DNA from: Corallococcus soli
GTDB lineage: Bacteria; Myxococcota; Myxococcia; Myxococcales; Myxococcaceae
NCBI RefSeq assembly: GCF_014930455.1
Contig: NZ_JAAIYO010000001.1
Span: 1 to 64,000 of the forward strand
Length of the DNA stretch: 64,000 nt
Direction of reading: 5' to 3'
This document shows, piece by piece, positions 1 through 8,308 of the stretch; position 1 is the stretch's first letter, and every line of letters begins with the position of its first letter. A program made the translations under genes and the position numbers. Below the pieces are notes generated by a model that saw nothing but the letters and a program-made list of their open reading frames with translations, ran no database searches and was not told where the DNA came from.

Positions 1-163
1 GGGGGTTTTCCGCTTTGCGGGCTGGCCCTGTCGTCCGTGCTCGCCCCCGTGGATTGATCCGGCGTGGTGCGAACATACCAGGTCTGTCTTTGAAGCTGGC
101 TTGGTCCTGCCTGCTTTGCTTGAGTGTCGCTCCTTCCCCTCTTGCAGGACAGGAGCCTCTCGC

Positions 164-607
164 ATGCATCTGCTTCGAATCTACGCCGCTGGTCTGCTCG
201 CGCTGGGCTTCCTTCTCGCGCCGGCCCGTTCCGACGCTGCCGCTGGGGTTCGCCTTGGCGTGGGCGCGGATTACTGGGTGGATACCAGCGCGGCCTTCAA
301 CTTCACCCTGGGCGTCGAGGGCCATGTCGCAGGTCCCATCTTCGTCGGCGCCCGCTTTGGCGCGGTGTTGGTGACGGACGGCAATGTGATTGGCGTTCCG
401 TTGGACATCTCGCTACGCGCGAACATCGGCCGGACCGTCTACATCGAAGGCTTGGCGGGACCTTGGATCTTCTTCAAGGGCGACGCCTTCAAGGCCCACG
501 CGGCGTTCGGCTTTGGTCTGCAGGGGAAGGCCGCGAGCATCGGTGTCGAGGTGGGCTACCTCGACCCGAATCCCATCATCGGCTTGCGGCTCGGCTACAA
601 GTTCTGA
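164..607 (+). CDS. Secreted glycine-rich beta-barrel-like envelope protein
   Basis: The product is 147 residues. I chose the ATG at 164 because a GGACAGGAG purine stretch lies just upstream and the protein then opens with a clean signal peptide (hydrophobic residues 6-20, Ala-rich cleavage region near residue 26). The mature part alternates polar and hydrophobic residues, is rich in Gly and aromatics, and ends in Tyr-Lys-Phe. A terminal aromatic residue is typical of small outer-membrane beta-barrels. No enzyme motif is visible, so the barrel assignment is inferred from composition only. It converges on the SlyX-like gene across a 10-bp gap. Confidence 0.6.
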   Translation: MHLLRIYAAGLLALGFLLAPARSDAAAGVRLGVGADYWVDTSAAFNFTLGVEGHVAGPIFVGARFGAVLVTDGNVIGVPLDISLRANIGRTVYIEGLAGPWIFFKGDAFKAHAAFGFGLQGKAASIGVEVGYLDPNPIIGLRLGYKF

Positions 608-621
608 GGACACAGCCTCAG
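604..621. terminator. Short stem-loop at convergent gene ends
   Basis: Six-base arms CTGAGG and CCTCAG flank a 6-base loop and span the stop codons of the two convergent genes. This could end transcription in both directions. There is no T-run, so factor-independent termination is uncertain. Confidence 0.4.
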
Positions 622-818
622 TAGTGGGGCGGGCGCTCCTGCTGGCGGGCGTCCACCAGGCCCGGCTCGGCCTCGAGCTTGAGCTTGAGCCGGTCCAGCT
701 CCACGCGGAGCGTGTCGATGACGCGCCCCTGCTGATAGAGCACGTCGCTCAGCTCCTGCAGCAGCTCCTGCTGCTGCGTGTAGCGGATTTCCAGCTCGAC
801 CAGGCGCTTGTCTTCCAT
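618..818 (-). CDS. SlyX-like coiled-coil protein
   Basis: The product is 66 residues. The ATG at 818 has a GGAGAAG ribosome-binding site at good spacing; an in-frame upstream start would overlap the divergent gene. The N-terminal 45 residues form a heptad-rich helix (LVELEIRYTQQQELLQELSD region), followed by a Pro/Arg/Gln tail with a PPHY ending. The length, the coiled coil and the terminal PPHY fit the SlyX family, whose function is not established. The divergent neighbour starts only 31 bp away, so the two promoters must overlap or lie inside the opposite gene. Confidence 0.75.
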   Translation of the reverse strand: MEDKRLVELEIRYTQQQELLQELSDVLYQQGRVIDTLRVELDRLKLKLEAEPGLVDARQQERPPHY

Positions 819-849
819 TGCCGTCTTCTCCGCGGGGGAATGCTGCCCC

Positions 850-1149
850 ATGAATACTCTCGAATACCTTCAGCGAGCCCGCGAGTTGCTCGGGCGGGGG
901 CAGCCCGAGCTGGCGGAGTCCGCGCTCAGTGACGCCATTGATGCGGCCGTGGCTGCGGAGGACCTCGTCCTCCTCACCCAGGCCCGCTTCGCGCTGGGGG
1001 AGCTGCTCTTCCAGCAGGGCCGCGACGAAGAGGCAATCCCCTTCCTCCAGGCGGTGGTCCGGACTGAACGGGCTGATGGTTCCGTGGACGCCCCCGTCAT
1101 CGCGTCGGCGCGGATGCTGCGCCAGATTCGGGGACAGGAGCCTCGCTGA
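850..1149 (+). CDS. Small TPR-like helical protein
   Basis: The product is 99 residues and is read from the ATG at 850. Its helical repeats look like two TPR units (A-x-x-x-LG-x-L-x-x-QG-R-x-x-EAI-P-x-L, residues 33-70). There is no signal peptide, so it is probably a cytoplasmic adaptor. It diverges from the SlyX-like gene and converges with the TPR membrane protein, leaving only 3 bp between the stop codons. No specific partner can be named. Confidence 0.6.
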   Translation: MNTLEYLQRARELLGRGQPELAESALSDAIDAAVAAEDLVLLTQARFALGELLFQQGRDEEAIPFLQAVVRTERADGSVDAPVIASARMLRQIRGQEPR

Positions 1150-1152
1150 CGT

Positions 1153-2124
1153 TCAGGGCAGCCGGCACTGCTCTCGGATGGCATCCATCCGCTGGGGGAA
1201 GCGCCGCTCCAGGTCGCTGCGTGTCTGACGTGCTCCCTCAAGCCGTCCGGACTTCACCTGGAGCGTGCACAGGGTGGCCAGCGCCCGCGTGTCCGTGACG
1301 TTCAGGCGGTCCGCTCGCCGCAGGGCTTCCTCGGCGGCATCGTCGTTCCCGAGCTGGGCCCACGCGAGTCCAAGCTGGAAGTGGCCCTCCGCGAGCATCG
1401 GGTCTGCTTGGACTGCCTGCTGCAACATCTTCACGGCTTCCCGCCCCCGTCCCTCCTTGCCGAACACGAGACCCCGTTCCACCAGGAGCCGGGCCGGAGG
1501 CAGCCTTCCTTCCAGCGAGGCGAAGACCTTCAGCGCCTCATCGGGCTGCCTCAGGCGACTGAGCAACCGTCCGTAGCGCACCCCGACCTGGACATCGCCA
1601 GGGATGCGCTGGTGGGCCCGGGCGAGGGCCTCCATGGCACCGGCGAAATCGCCCTTCTCTTCACTCAGGTCCGCCCGAAGGAGGTCCGCCCGGGCGTCTG
1701 TCGGTGCGAGCTGGTTGGCTTTGCGCAGGGACTGCTCCACGCAGCGCCCCATCCGCTCCAGGTCGCAGATGCGGGCGAGCAGGAGCTGGGTCTCGACCGC
1801 CGTGGGGTCCCTGCGCTCGGCTTCCAGGGCCAGGTCGTGGGCCTCCGCCGGGGCGCCTTCGCGCAGGAGTTCAGCCGCGGCGCGCAGGTCCGCGGCCGTC
1901 GCCTTGTCGTTGGTCTTCAACGGCACCAGGAAGGTCAGCCGGCTGTTGATGTCCGGCGTCGCGCGGGCGATGGCCAGCTCCTGCTCGGGCATGTTCCGGG
2001 GCAGGAACAGCGGGATGAGGTGGATGGCGAGCGCGCCCGCGCACACCCACAGGACGCCTCGCATCCCCTGATGCCAGCGCCGGTCGTGACGCTGATGAGC
2101 TGGCCCGTTCGATGGTTCGCTCAT
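1153..2124 (-). CDS. Membrane-anchored TPR protein
   Basis: The product is 323 residues. The ATG at 2124 follows an AGGAG site by 7 bases. A basic cytoplasmic N-terminus (residues 1-21) is followed by one membrane segment (about 22-43). From about residue 75 to the end there are consecutive TPR-like helix pairs, with motifs such as G-x-x-x-E-A-V-x-x-L-x-x-A-V-x-x-D-P. TPR arrays bind proteins, so this may be an envelope scaffold. It lies 9 bp after the zinc-ribbon gene and is probably co-transcribed with it. Confidence 0.75.
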   Translation of the reverse strand: MSEPSNGPAHQRHDRRWHQGMRGVLWVCAGALAIHLIPLFLPRNMPEQELAIARATPDINSRLTFLVPLKTNDKATAADLRAAAELLREGAPAEAHDLALEAERRDPTAVETQLLLARICDLERMGRCVEQSLRKANQLAPTDARADLLRADLSEEKGDFAGAMEALARAHQRIPGDVQVGVRYGRLLSRLRQPDEALKVFASLEGRLPPARLLVERGLVFGKEGRGREAVKMLQQAVQADPMLAEGHFQLGLAWAQLGNDDAAEEALRRADRLNVTDTRALATLCTLQVKSGRLEGARQTRSDLERRFPQRMDAIREQCRLP

Positions 2125-2133
2125 GGCGGGCTC

Positions 2134-2478
2134 CTAGACGGCTCGGAGGTGGGGGCGCAGGTTCGAGGGGAGCTCCAGCCCGCAGCTCCAGCAGAGTTCG
2201 AAGTTGGCCGGGATCTCCTCACCGCAGCGGGGGCAGGTCACCGACCGGTTCGAGGCCTCCTGGTTGGCCTGGAGCTCGGCGAGGACCTGCCGTCCAGCTT
2301 CCAGCTCCTGCGGCCATAGCCACAGCTCCACCCAGGCCTCGGTGCTGGGGATTTCACCACTCAGCGGAGCCAGGGACTCGCCACGAACGTCGACCGAGAG
2401 ACCGGCCGCTTCCAGGGCGCCCGCCAGCATCCGCGCCTCTCCGACCGTGCGGTGCACGGAGAACTGCACGCGCTTCAT
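2134..2478 (-). CDS. DUF2007-like protein with C-terminal zinc ribbon
   Basis: The product is 114 residues. The N-terminal about 70 residues look like the DUF2007 (putative signal-transducing) fold, with a typical opening of a short strand and then R-x-x-x-EA-x-M-L-A-G-x-L-E-A-A-G. The C-terminal part holds CPRCGEEI and CWSCG, two CxxC knuckles 13 residues apart that would bind one zinc ion. No DNA-binding or catalytic signature is visible. It appears to be the first gene of a two-gene unit with the TPR membrane protein. Confidence 0.65.
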   Translation of the reverse strand: MKRVQFSVHRTVGEARMLAGALEAAGLSVDVRGESLAPLSGEIPSTEAWVELWLWPQELEAGRQVLAELQANQEASNRSVTCPRCGEEIPANFELCWSCGLELPSNLRPHLRAV

Positions 2479-2599
2479 GATGCTTGTCTGTCAGAAGCGC
2501 GCCGTCACGGCAACCGCGCCCGGCCGCCCCCCTGCTGTCTCTCTTGTCCCGCTCCTGCCCCGGACTTATCCCGGCCCTGCCGGACCGTGTGGGCGTCCG

Positions 2600-3022
2600 T
2601 CATTCATCGTGACGGAGCTGGTGTGGCAGGACGGCGTGGGCGTGGCGTGGTGCCCGGGCGTGCAGTTCGGCGGTCAGCAATGCGTCCAGCTCCGCGAGCA
2701 GGCGATCATATCCGCCCCCGGCGCCCTTCGCGGGCAGCCGCTCGGTGGCGAGGCGCAGGCGAGGGGTCTCCTCGTCCTCGAAGGCCAGGGTCACGGCCAG
2801 GCCGTCCGGGCCACCGCCCTGGGAGGCCAGCGTCGCGGGCTCGGGCTCTCGCTGGAGCGTTTCCAGCAACGGGCTCAGCCGATGAATCTCCTCTGGGGTC
2901 AGGTCTCGCTCCACCACCGGCTCGCCCTGCTCCAGGACGCGCAGATGTCTCAATCCCTCCACTCGCAGCGCCTGGGCGCCCGTGTTGGTCCGACCACTGC
3001 GCTCGTAGGTCACCGTCTTCAC
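2600..3022 (-). CDS. Conserved hypothetical protein
   Basis: The product is 140 residues. I chose the GTG at 3022 because a GGGAGG site sits 8 bases upstream; the longer reading from 3055 has no ribosome-binding site. The protein is hydrophilic with no membrane segment or signal peptide. Its first part, with Y-E-R-S-G-R-T-N-T-G and E-x-G-E-P-V-V-E-R-D-L-T-P-E-E, reads like a two-sheet domain. I do not recognise the family. Confidence 0.5.
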   Translation of the reverse strand: MKTVTYERSGRTNTGAQALRVEGLRHLRVLEQGEPVVERDLTPEEIHRLSPLLETLQREPEPATLASQGGGPDGLAVTLAFEDEETPRLRLATERLPAKGAGGGYDRLLAELDALLTAELHARAPRHAHAVLPHQLRHDE

Positions 3023-3408
3023 GCGCCGTACCTCCCTCGGTTCAGGAGTAGGCATCCGTCTTCAGGTCCGCATCCGGGAAGGGATGCCTGGGACGTTGCC
3101 GGGCCAGGGAGGCGCGCTCGAGCGACCGATGCCCGACACTGCGGCGCTCTCGGTTCATGCGTCCCCGTGCGCCTTGGCCGGACACGTCTGCCTGGACGTC
3201 CTGCGGCCGCGATCCGCTGCCTGGGAACGCCACTCCCGACCCTGATGCCTTGGTCCGGGTCACGGCTTCGACGCGCTGAAACCAGAACGTTCCTGTCGTT
3301 CCCCGCAGGTTCGACGCGGGAATTGTCAGGGAGCGGTTCCCTGAAGCACCGGGCGGAGCGTGCGAGGGGCCGGCAGCGTGTCCTTGCCGGCCCCCATTGC
3401 TCAGCGTG
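3023..3408. other. Intergenic stretch without a convincing gene
   Basis: This region separates the hypothetical gene ending at 2600 from the lipoprotein gene ending at 3409. A 73-codon minus-strand frame (3042-3263) is open, but it is Arg/Gly/Ser-rich, lacks a ribosome-binding site and resembles antisense noise. The only clear structure is the stem-loop at 3366-3394. Confidence 0.5.
3366..3394 (-). terminator. Strong GC stem-loop after the lipoprotein operon
   Basis: Perfect 10-base arms GGGGCCGGCA and TGCCGGCCCC flank a 9-base loop, 14 bp beyond the stop codon of the last gene of the TonB-receptor operon. It lacks a T-tract, which is common in GC-rich genomes, so it may act with Rho or as an mRNA 3' end stabiliser. 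Confidence 0.65.
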
Positions 3409-4236
3409 TCAGCGGACGCGCGGCGAGCACTCGCCTTCGCCGCGATAGTGCCCCACGGTTCGCACCTGTGCCGTCACGAAGTCCCGCAGGGTGAGCACGC
3501 TGCCCGCGCCTCCCGTTCCGTACTGGCCGGACGGCAGTGTGGTCAGGTCCACCGTGCCCAGCTCATCCAGGGTGACCTCACCGTCCGGGCCGACCACGCC
3601 CGCGCTGTCCGCGGCGGCGATGGCGTCGAAGCGCATCTTCGCGTCAGGGGACTGGAGGTCGTCGAAGAACAGGTGGTCGCCGTGGATGGTGAGCTGCACC
3701 GTCTCCGTGCCCCCCTTGGGCACCGTCACGCCGCTGCCCATGTCCTCGCTCTCGCAGCGCTCATAGAGGGTGTTGGTGGGAAAACCCCAACGGAAGCGCT
3801 TCGACACGGCGCCCTTCGTCGCGGTGCCCTCGACGTAGACGGACCAGTCTTCGGTGTTCATCCGCGTCACATCCGCGGCGTCCGCGTTGCCGGCGGTGGC
3901 GTCCGGGACGGGGGCGATGGCGTAGCTCACCGCGTCCCATTCCTCCGAGGCCAGGTCGGTGAAGGCCGCGACGTTCACGGGGCCCGGACGGTGGACGTCA
4001 TAGACCTTCGCGGGCGTCTGCTCCGCGGCCGTTTCGCCTTCGCGGTTGGCGACCTTCAGCTCCCCCAGCTTTACGAGGAACTTGTCGTAGCGCACGGTCC
4101 AGCCGTCCTCGAACGCGGAGGCGGGCATCTCCTTTTCGATGAAGTCCTCCCCGTACGCGGTGAACGTCACGTTGCCCTGCCCCGACGAGCAGGCCATCAG
4201 GCCCAGACACGACACACCCATCAGCCACTGCTTCAT
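3409..4236 (-). CDS. Lipoprotein of TonB-receptor cluster, EF-hand-like loop
   Basis: The product is 275 residues. The ATG at 4236 overlaps the previous stop codon as ATGA, so it is translationally coupled. The signal peptide ends in a lipobox, LMAC (Cys16). The mature protein is probably beta-rich. It has H185/H188 in a HGDHLFF stretch, a Ca-type loop resembling an EF-hand at residues 217-226 (P-D-G-E-V-T-L-D-E-L), and one Cys pair (C161, C270) that could form a disulfide. Its position after a TonB-dependent receptor suggests a surface or periplasmic ligand-binding partner. The ligand is unknown and the metal idea is inference. Confidence 0.6.
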   Translation of the reverse strand: MKQWLMGVSCLGLMACSSGQGNVTFTAYGEDFIEKEMPASAFEDGWTVRYDKFLVKLGELKVANREGETAAEQTPAKVYDVHRPGPVNVAAFTDLASEEWDAVSYAIAPVPDATAGNADAADVTRMNTEDWSVYVEGTATKGAVSKRFRWGFPTNTLYERCESEDMGSGVTVPKGGTETVQLTIHGDHLFFDDLQSPDAKMRFDAIAAADSAGVVGPDGEVTLDELGTVDLTTLPSGQYGTGGAGSVLTLRDFVTAQVRTVGHYRGEGECSPRVR

Positions 4237-5012
4237 TGCGCTGCTCCTTCCACCCACGTCACGACGTAGGCGCTGGTGTCTTCCACGCCGCGCACCAGGG
4301 CATTCTGTGCCTGGCTGTCAGCGGGGAAGGTGGAAACGCCTGCCGCGTCCGGAAGCGACGCGGTGGCGAAGTTGATGCGGCTCATCCACTTGCCCAGGTC
4401 CACCGCGATGCTCACGGCGCCGGGTTCCTGCTTCAGTTCACGCTCGAAGCGCACGCCTTCAATGGCCTTGGGGAGATCCACCGCGGCGTCGAAGCGCACG
4501 GTGGCCCCCGTCGTGTGAAGCGCGGTTCCCCGCACGTGCACCTGGTGGCCTCCCAGCACGTTCTGCGCGTCCGTGGCCGCCGTGGGCGTCACGAGCGTCA
4601 GCTCCAACGAGCCGTAGGAGCCCGTGACGGCGTTGGCGTCGCCCAGGAAGGCGCCTCCCGCCGCGAGCAGGTCCACCGTCTGGACCTTCAACACCTCTCC
4701 CAGCGCGTCGCCTGGGACGTAGTGGCCCGGGTGCGCGCGCGCCGTGCCTCCGATGAGCGAATACCAGTCGAAGCGCGGGGCGCGTGACAGCAACACCCGG
4801 CCTTCGAAGAAGCGCACCGCGCCCACCGACATCTGGACGGCTTCCGGCGTGACCGTCCAGCCGTGCGCGTTGGGGGCCGTGGGCGGTGTCGCGGTCATCG
4901 ACACTCCGAACGTGCGGCGCTCCGCCTCCGTCTTGTCGTCGCCGCAGCCCAGACACATCAGGGTCGCGGCCACCGCGAGCGTGTCGCGCAGCAGGGCAGG
5001 GGTTCTTGGCAT
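4233..5012 (-). CDS. Lipoprotein of TonB-receptor cluster
   Basis: The product is 259 residues. The ATG at 5012 overlaps the receptor stop codon as TGATG; a GTG one codon upstream is possible. A signal peptide ends in a lipobox, C-L-G-C (Cys23). The mature part has strand-rich blocks with R-F-F-E-G-R-V-L-L-S and G-S-Y-G-S-L-E-L-T-L, so it is probably a beta-sandwich. It is coupled to both neighbours. I cannot assign it to a named family. The gene order points to a receptor accessory lipoprotein. Confidence 0.6.
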   Translation of the reverse strand: MPRTPALLRDTLAVAATLMCLGCGDDKTEAERRTFGVSMTATPPTAPNAHGWTVTPEAVQMSVGAVRFFEGRVLLSRAPRFDWYSLIGGTARAHPGHYVPGDALGEVLKVQTVDLLAAGGAFLGDANAVTGSYGSLELTLVTPTAATDAQNVLGGHQVHVRGTALHTTGATVRFDAAVDLPKAIEGVRFERELKQEPGAVSIAVDLGKWMSRINFATASLPDAAGVSTFPADSQAQNALVRGVEDTSAYVVTWVEGAAQ

Positions 5013-7471
5013 CACAGGTGGACCTCCAGGGTGAGCGAGGCCGTGCGTGGCGACCCCGCGGTGAAATGCCGGGCCGGTACGAGGCTGGGCGGCGTGCTTG
5101 GGTCGAAGCGCGAGCTGTAGACGAACTCGCCGTCCCGCCAGCGCGTGTTCAGCAGGTTCTTCACGTCGAGCCGCAGGGCGAAGGCGCCCCGTCGCAGCGC
5201 GGCTTGTGCGTCCGCGAGGAACACCGTGCGGCTGAACTCGTCGTAGGGCAGGGGCCGGGGGCCGATGAGGGTGAGCCCCGTCCCCAATGACAGCAGGGCC
5301 CCCAGGCCGGGCAGCGGTCGCTCCCAGCCCAGGTCCGCTCGCGCGACCAGCGGCGCGAAATAGGGCAGGCGCGCGTCTGTCTTCGTCACCGTCGCGTTCG
5401 CGACCGTGGCGCTCAGCGCGGCCGTGAGGCCCGGCAGGGGACGGGCCTGCAAGGCGGCGGAGAGGCCCGTGCGCAGCGTCTCTCCCGTGAACACGGTGGT
5501 GCCCACGGTGTGGTCGAAGAAGAAGTCATCCTCCACCTGCGAGCCGAAGAGGCTGGCCTGGAAGGACAGACGTTGCCCTTCGCTCCGGGTCCCCAGCTCC
5601 GCGCCACGCACGTTCACGAAGGGGGCTTGTTCTCCCTCGGAGAGGCTTCGTGCCTGGGGCGAGCGGAAGCCGTCGCCATAGCTGGCGAAGAGGGCCCAGG
5701 TGTCCGTGAGGGCGTACTCAATGCCTGCCTTCGCGCCCCAGTGCACCCCGAAGGCGCTGCGTGAGTAACCCTGGCCGTCGTAGAAGCGCGGGTCCCGGAA
5801 GGCGAGCGCGTCGAAGACCTCGATGCCCAGGGCGTCGGCGCGGCCTCCCAGTTGGAAGGCCCAGCGGCCGAGGGGGAGCCTGGCTTCGGCGTAACCCCAG
5901 ACATCCGTCTGGGTGATTTCCGCGTCCACTTCCTCCGCGAAGAAGGTGCCATCCGTTTCGCGGTAGCGGCGCTGCGTCTGCTGGATGCCGTCCCGTCTTC
6001 CTCCCAGGCCCAGCTCCAACGAGACGGGCTGGTCGAAGAGGGTGACCTGGCGGCGGTGCTCGGCGCGCAGGCCCAGCGTGGAGCCTCCGTTCGTCTGCTC
6101 CAGGCCGTCACCCCGGTCGTCCACGCGGTAGCCGGTGAAGTTGTTGCGCAGCCTCAGGTCCGAGAGGATTCCGAAGGCCTCCAGCCGCGTGCGCGCCGTG
6201 CCTTCTCGCGGCAGGTCCACGCCGAACAGGAGCTGGTGCCTGGACACCGTTCCGCCCTGGCGTGGGAAGGAGCCGGAGTAGAACGTGCGCCGGCCGGCTT
6301 CCAGGTCGTCCTCGCGCACCACGCCCGGTGAGTCGAAGCGCGTGAAGTAGCTGCCCCCGAGGACCCGGGCCTTCAGGCCGTGGCCCAGGTCGAATTGGGC
6401 CTGCGCGAGGAGGGAGGCGCGACCGTAGGCCCGCTGCGGGCCGAAGCCTTCACCCTCGCCCAGCTCGGCCGCGGCGAAGGTGCCGGGATCCTCTCCCGGA
6501 CGGACGGTCACGACGAGGCGACGCTGGCCGAACTGGCCCAGGGTTCCCGCGAACTCAACGCCCTGCTCCCGGGCGCCCAGGTCCATCCGCACGGTGCCCG
6601 CGACCGCGAAGTCTCCCTGGAAGGCTCGGTAGGAGCCCTCCGTGACCTCCAGCGACTGCACGAGCTCCGGGATGATGAAGTTGGTGTCCGCGTAGCCGAG
6701 CGCGTGGATGTGGCTCACCTCGTTCACCGGCAGTCCACCGACGTTCAGCTCGACGTCCTGGCCATGTAGCGCGTCGAAGCCTCGGAGGAAGAGCTGCTGC
6801 GCCTTGCCCTCGCCGCTGTGCTGCGAGGCCACGAGGCCCGGGACCACCCGCAGCACGTCCACCGCGTTCGTGCGCGGCGCCGTGTCGAGGATGTCCCGGC
6901 CGATGGTCACCTCCGATGCGCTTCGCGCCGGACGCGCGCCTCGCACCACGGTGGCGCGCTGCTTCGTGCCTTCGTCCGGGACGGAAGGTTCAGGCGGTGG
7001 GGTCGCGTCAGAAGCGGTGGTGGGAGCTGGCGCGGCGGGGTGTCCTGGCTCGGTGGGTGGGGCGCTCGGACTTGGAGACGCGGAGGGGAGCGCCTGCGGC
7101 GCGATGCCCGGGCTGCTGAGCGGCCCCCCCGGTTCGGTCGACGGTGCGGAGGCTGGCGCCTGCGGCTTGTTGGCTGATGCCGGTGTGTCGCTTTCGACAT
7201 GGCCAGGCGTGGGCATGTCTTGCGTTGCTTCGTCGCTTGTTCCCGCGCGTCCGGTTCCGGCGAGGCTGATCAGTAGCGGCTCGTGGGTAGACCCTTCGGC
7301 CTGGGCTGGTTGTGTTCGCGGCTGTGTCGGCGTGGCGCTTGTCACCGCGGCAGCCGCTTCCTGGCCGGAGCGCGGCACCGCGTGAAGGCACGTCGACAGC
7401 GTGGCGATGGCGAAGAGCAACATGGGCACGGGAGACAACGGCACGAGGGAATGGCGGTACGTCCCAGGCAC
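5012..7471 (-). CDS. TonB-dependent outer-membrane receptor with Pro-rich N-terminus
   Basis: The product is 819 residues. A signal peptide lies within the first 40 residues; the GTG at 7471 is one choice and the ATG at 7423 another. Residues about 40-165 are an unusual Pro/Ala/Ser/Thr-rich spacer. The plug domain follows (about 168-300), with ILDTAPRTNAVDVLRVVPGL, LFLRGFDA and GGLPVNEVSH. The remainder is a 22-strand-type barrel with repeated aromatic strands and a C-terminal L-E-V-H-L. TonB-dependent receptors import scarce ligands such as metal chelates, haem or cobalamin using TonB energy. A His-rich protein upstream and two coupled lipoproteins downstream suggest a metal-related ligand. 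No TonB/ExbBD genes are in the window. Confidence 0.85.
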   Translation of the reverse strand: MPGTYRHSLVPLSPVPMLLFAIATLSTCLHAVPRSGQEAAAAVTSATPTQPRTQPAQAEGSTHEPLLISLAGTGRAGTSDEATQDMPTPGHVESDTPASANKPQAPASAPSTEPGGPLSSPGIAPQALPSASPSPSAPPTEPGHPAAPAPTTASDATPPPEPSVPDEGTKQRATVVRGARPARSASEVTIGRDILDTAPRTNAVDVLRVVPGLVASQHSGEGKAQQLFLRGFDALHGQDVELNVGGLPVNEVSHIHALGYADTNFIIPELVQSLEVTEGSYRAFQGDFAVAGTVRMDLGAREQGVEFAGTLGQFGQRRLVVTVRPGEDPGTFAAAELGEGEGFGPQRAYGRASLLAQAQFDLGHGLKARVLGGSYFTRFDSPGVVREDDLEAGRRTFYSGSFPRQGGTVSRHQLLFGVDLPREGTARTRLEAFGILSDLRLRNNFTGYRVDDRGDGLEQTNGGSTLGLRAEHRRQVTLFDQPVSLELGLGGRRDGIQQTQRRYRETDGTFFAEEVDAEITQTDVWGYAEARLPLGRWAFQLGGRADALGIEVFDALAFRDPRFYDGQGYSRSAFGVHWGAKAGIEYALTDTWALFASYGDGFRSPQARSLSEGEQAPFVNVRGAELGTRSEGQRLSFQASLFGSQVEDDFFFDHTVGTTVFTGETLRTGLSAALQARPLPGLTAALSATVANATVTKTDARLPYFAPLVARADLGWERPLPGLGALLSLGTGLTLIGPRPLPYDEFSRTVFLADAQAALRRGAFALRLDVKNLLNTRWRDGEFVYSSRFDPSTPPSLVPARHFTAGSPRTASLTLEVHL

Positions 7472-7613
7472 GCGACTCGACGCGCGCGCCCGGGACGCAA
7501 TGAATGAAGGACAGCGCGAGGCCCAACGCGCCCATGGCCCGTTCCTGGCTCAGGCCAGACGGGTCCCATGCACGCGAAGCGTCCTGACGAAGGTGCGGAG
7601 GAGGCTGCTCCTT

Positions 7614-8096
7614 CTACGGACCCTGGGGCATCGCGGTGGACCGCCAGCGCTGGCCTGGCGACCACGCCGGCACCCGCGCCTGCTCCACCCGCCACGACAC
7701 CCACCGCAACGAGGGCGGCAGGTACACCGTCCAGCTCGCCGCCACCGCCAACAGGTGCTCCACCGAGCCTGCCTGATGCTGGTGGCCCTGCTGGCCGTCA
7801 TCCCCTTGCGGCTCGCCTCCGCGTCCGGCTTCCGCCGCGCACGTGGACGGCTTCGCCTGGGATGCGCTCACGATTCGCGCGAGCGCCCCTTCCGACTCCG
7901 CTGACGCGCCGCAGGGGGCCTTCGCTTCGCCCCCTTCGCGGTGGACGTGGCTCGCCGGCCCGTGTGCGTGGGTGTGCCCACTGCGGCCTACACCGTGCCC
8001 CACCACCGCGTGCAGCACGGGCGCCACCGCGAGCCCGTACACCAGGACCATCAGTCCCAGGCATGCCAGGTCACGTCGGTCTCGGGAGTCCCACAC
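7614..8096 (-). CDS. His-rich membrane or exported protein
   Basis: The product is 160 residues, read from a GTG at 8096; the start is uncertain because no good ribosome-binding site is visible. Residues 11-33 are hydrophobic. They are followed by a His-rich segment (about 32-53) containing HAVVGHG, SGHTHAHG and SHVHRE, a Cys/Gln/His-containing middle, and a second weak hydrophobic stretch near 113-130. Such His clusters commonly bind Zn, Ni, Co or Cu. It lies 142 bp upstream of the receptor gene on the same strand, so a role in metal sensing or supply for that system is plausible but unproved. Confidence 0.5.
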   Translation of the reverse strand: MWDSRDRRDLACLGLMVLVYGLAVAPVLHAVVGHGVGRSGHTHAHGPASHVHREGGEAKAPCGASAESEGALARIVSASQAKPSTCAAEAGRGGEPQGDDGQQGHQHQAGSVEHLLAVAASWTVYLPPSLRWVSWRVEQARVPAWSPGQRWRSTAMPQGP

Positions 8097-8308
8097 GGCG
8101 GTTCGTTCGCGCGAAAAACGGCTGTCGTCCAGGACGACGGGTGATCGGTTCTCGCCTCCCTAGCCGTCCGCCCCTGGACACGCAAGCAGCCTCCCCAAGC
8201 CCGCTGCCCGACACTGTCCCCGCCGTTCCGCCCCCTTGCCCGTGGACCTCTTGACGCATTGCATTGGAATCCGCTGCAGCCGAAGTCTTCCCGTCATAGA
8301 CTCCTGGG

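Noticed and set aside
3042-3263. 73-codon minus-strand open frame
   Set aside because: Arg/Gly/Ser-rich content, no ribosome-binding site, and overlap with the neighbouring gene suggest a chance frame.
3409-4236. Assignment of the last TonB-cluster lipoprotein to the copper-binding MbnP family
   Set aside because: MbnP-type proteins carry a four-Cys pattern. This mature protein has only C161 and C270 besides the lipid-modified Cys.
8097-8308. Possible small gene between the His-rich gene and glpD
   Set aside because: Frames here are Pro/Arg-rich and lack a ribosome-binding site. The region is better seen as a divergent promoter.
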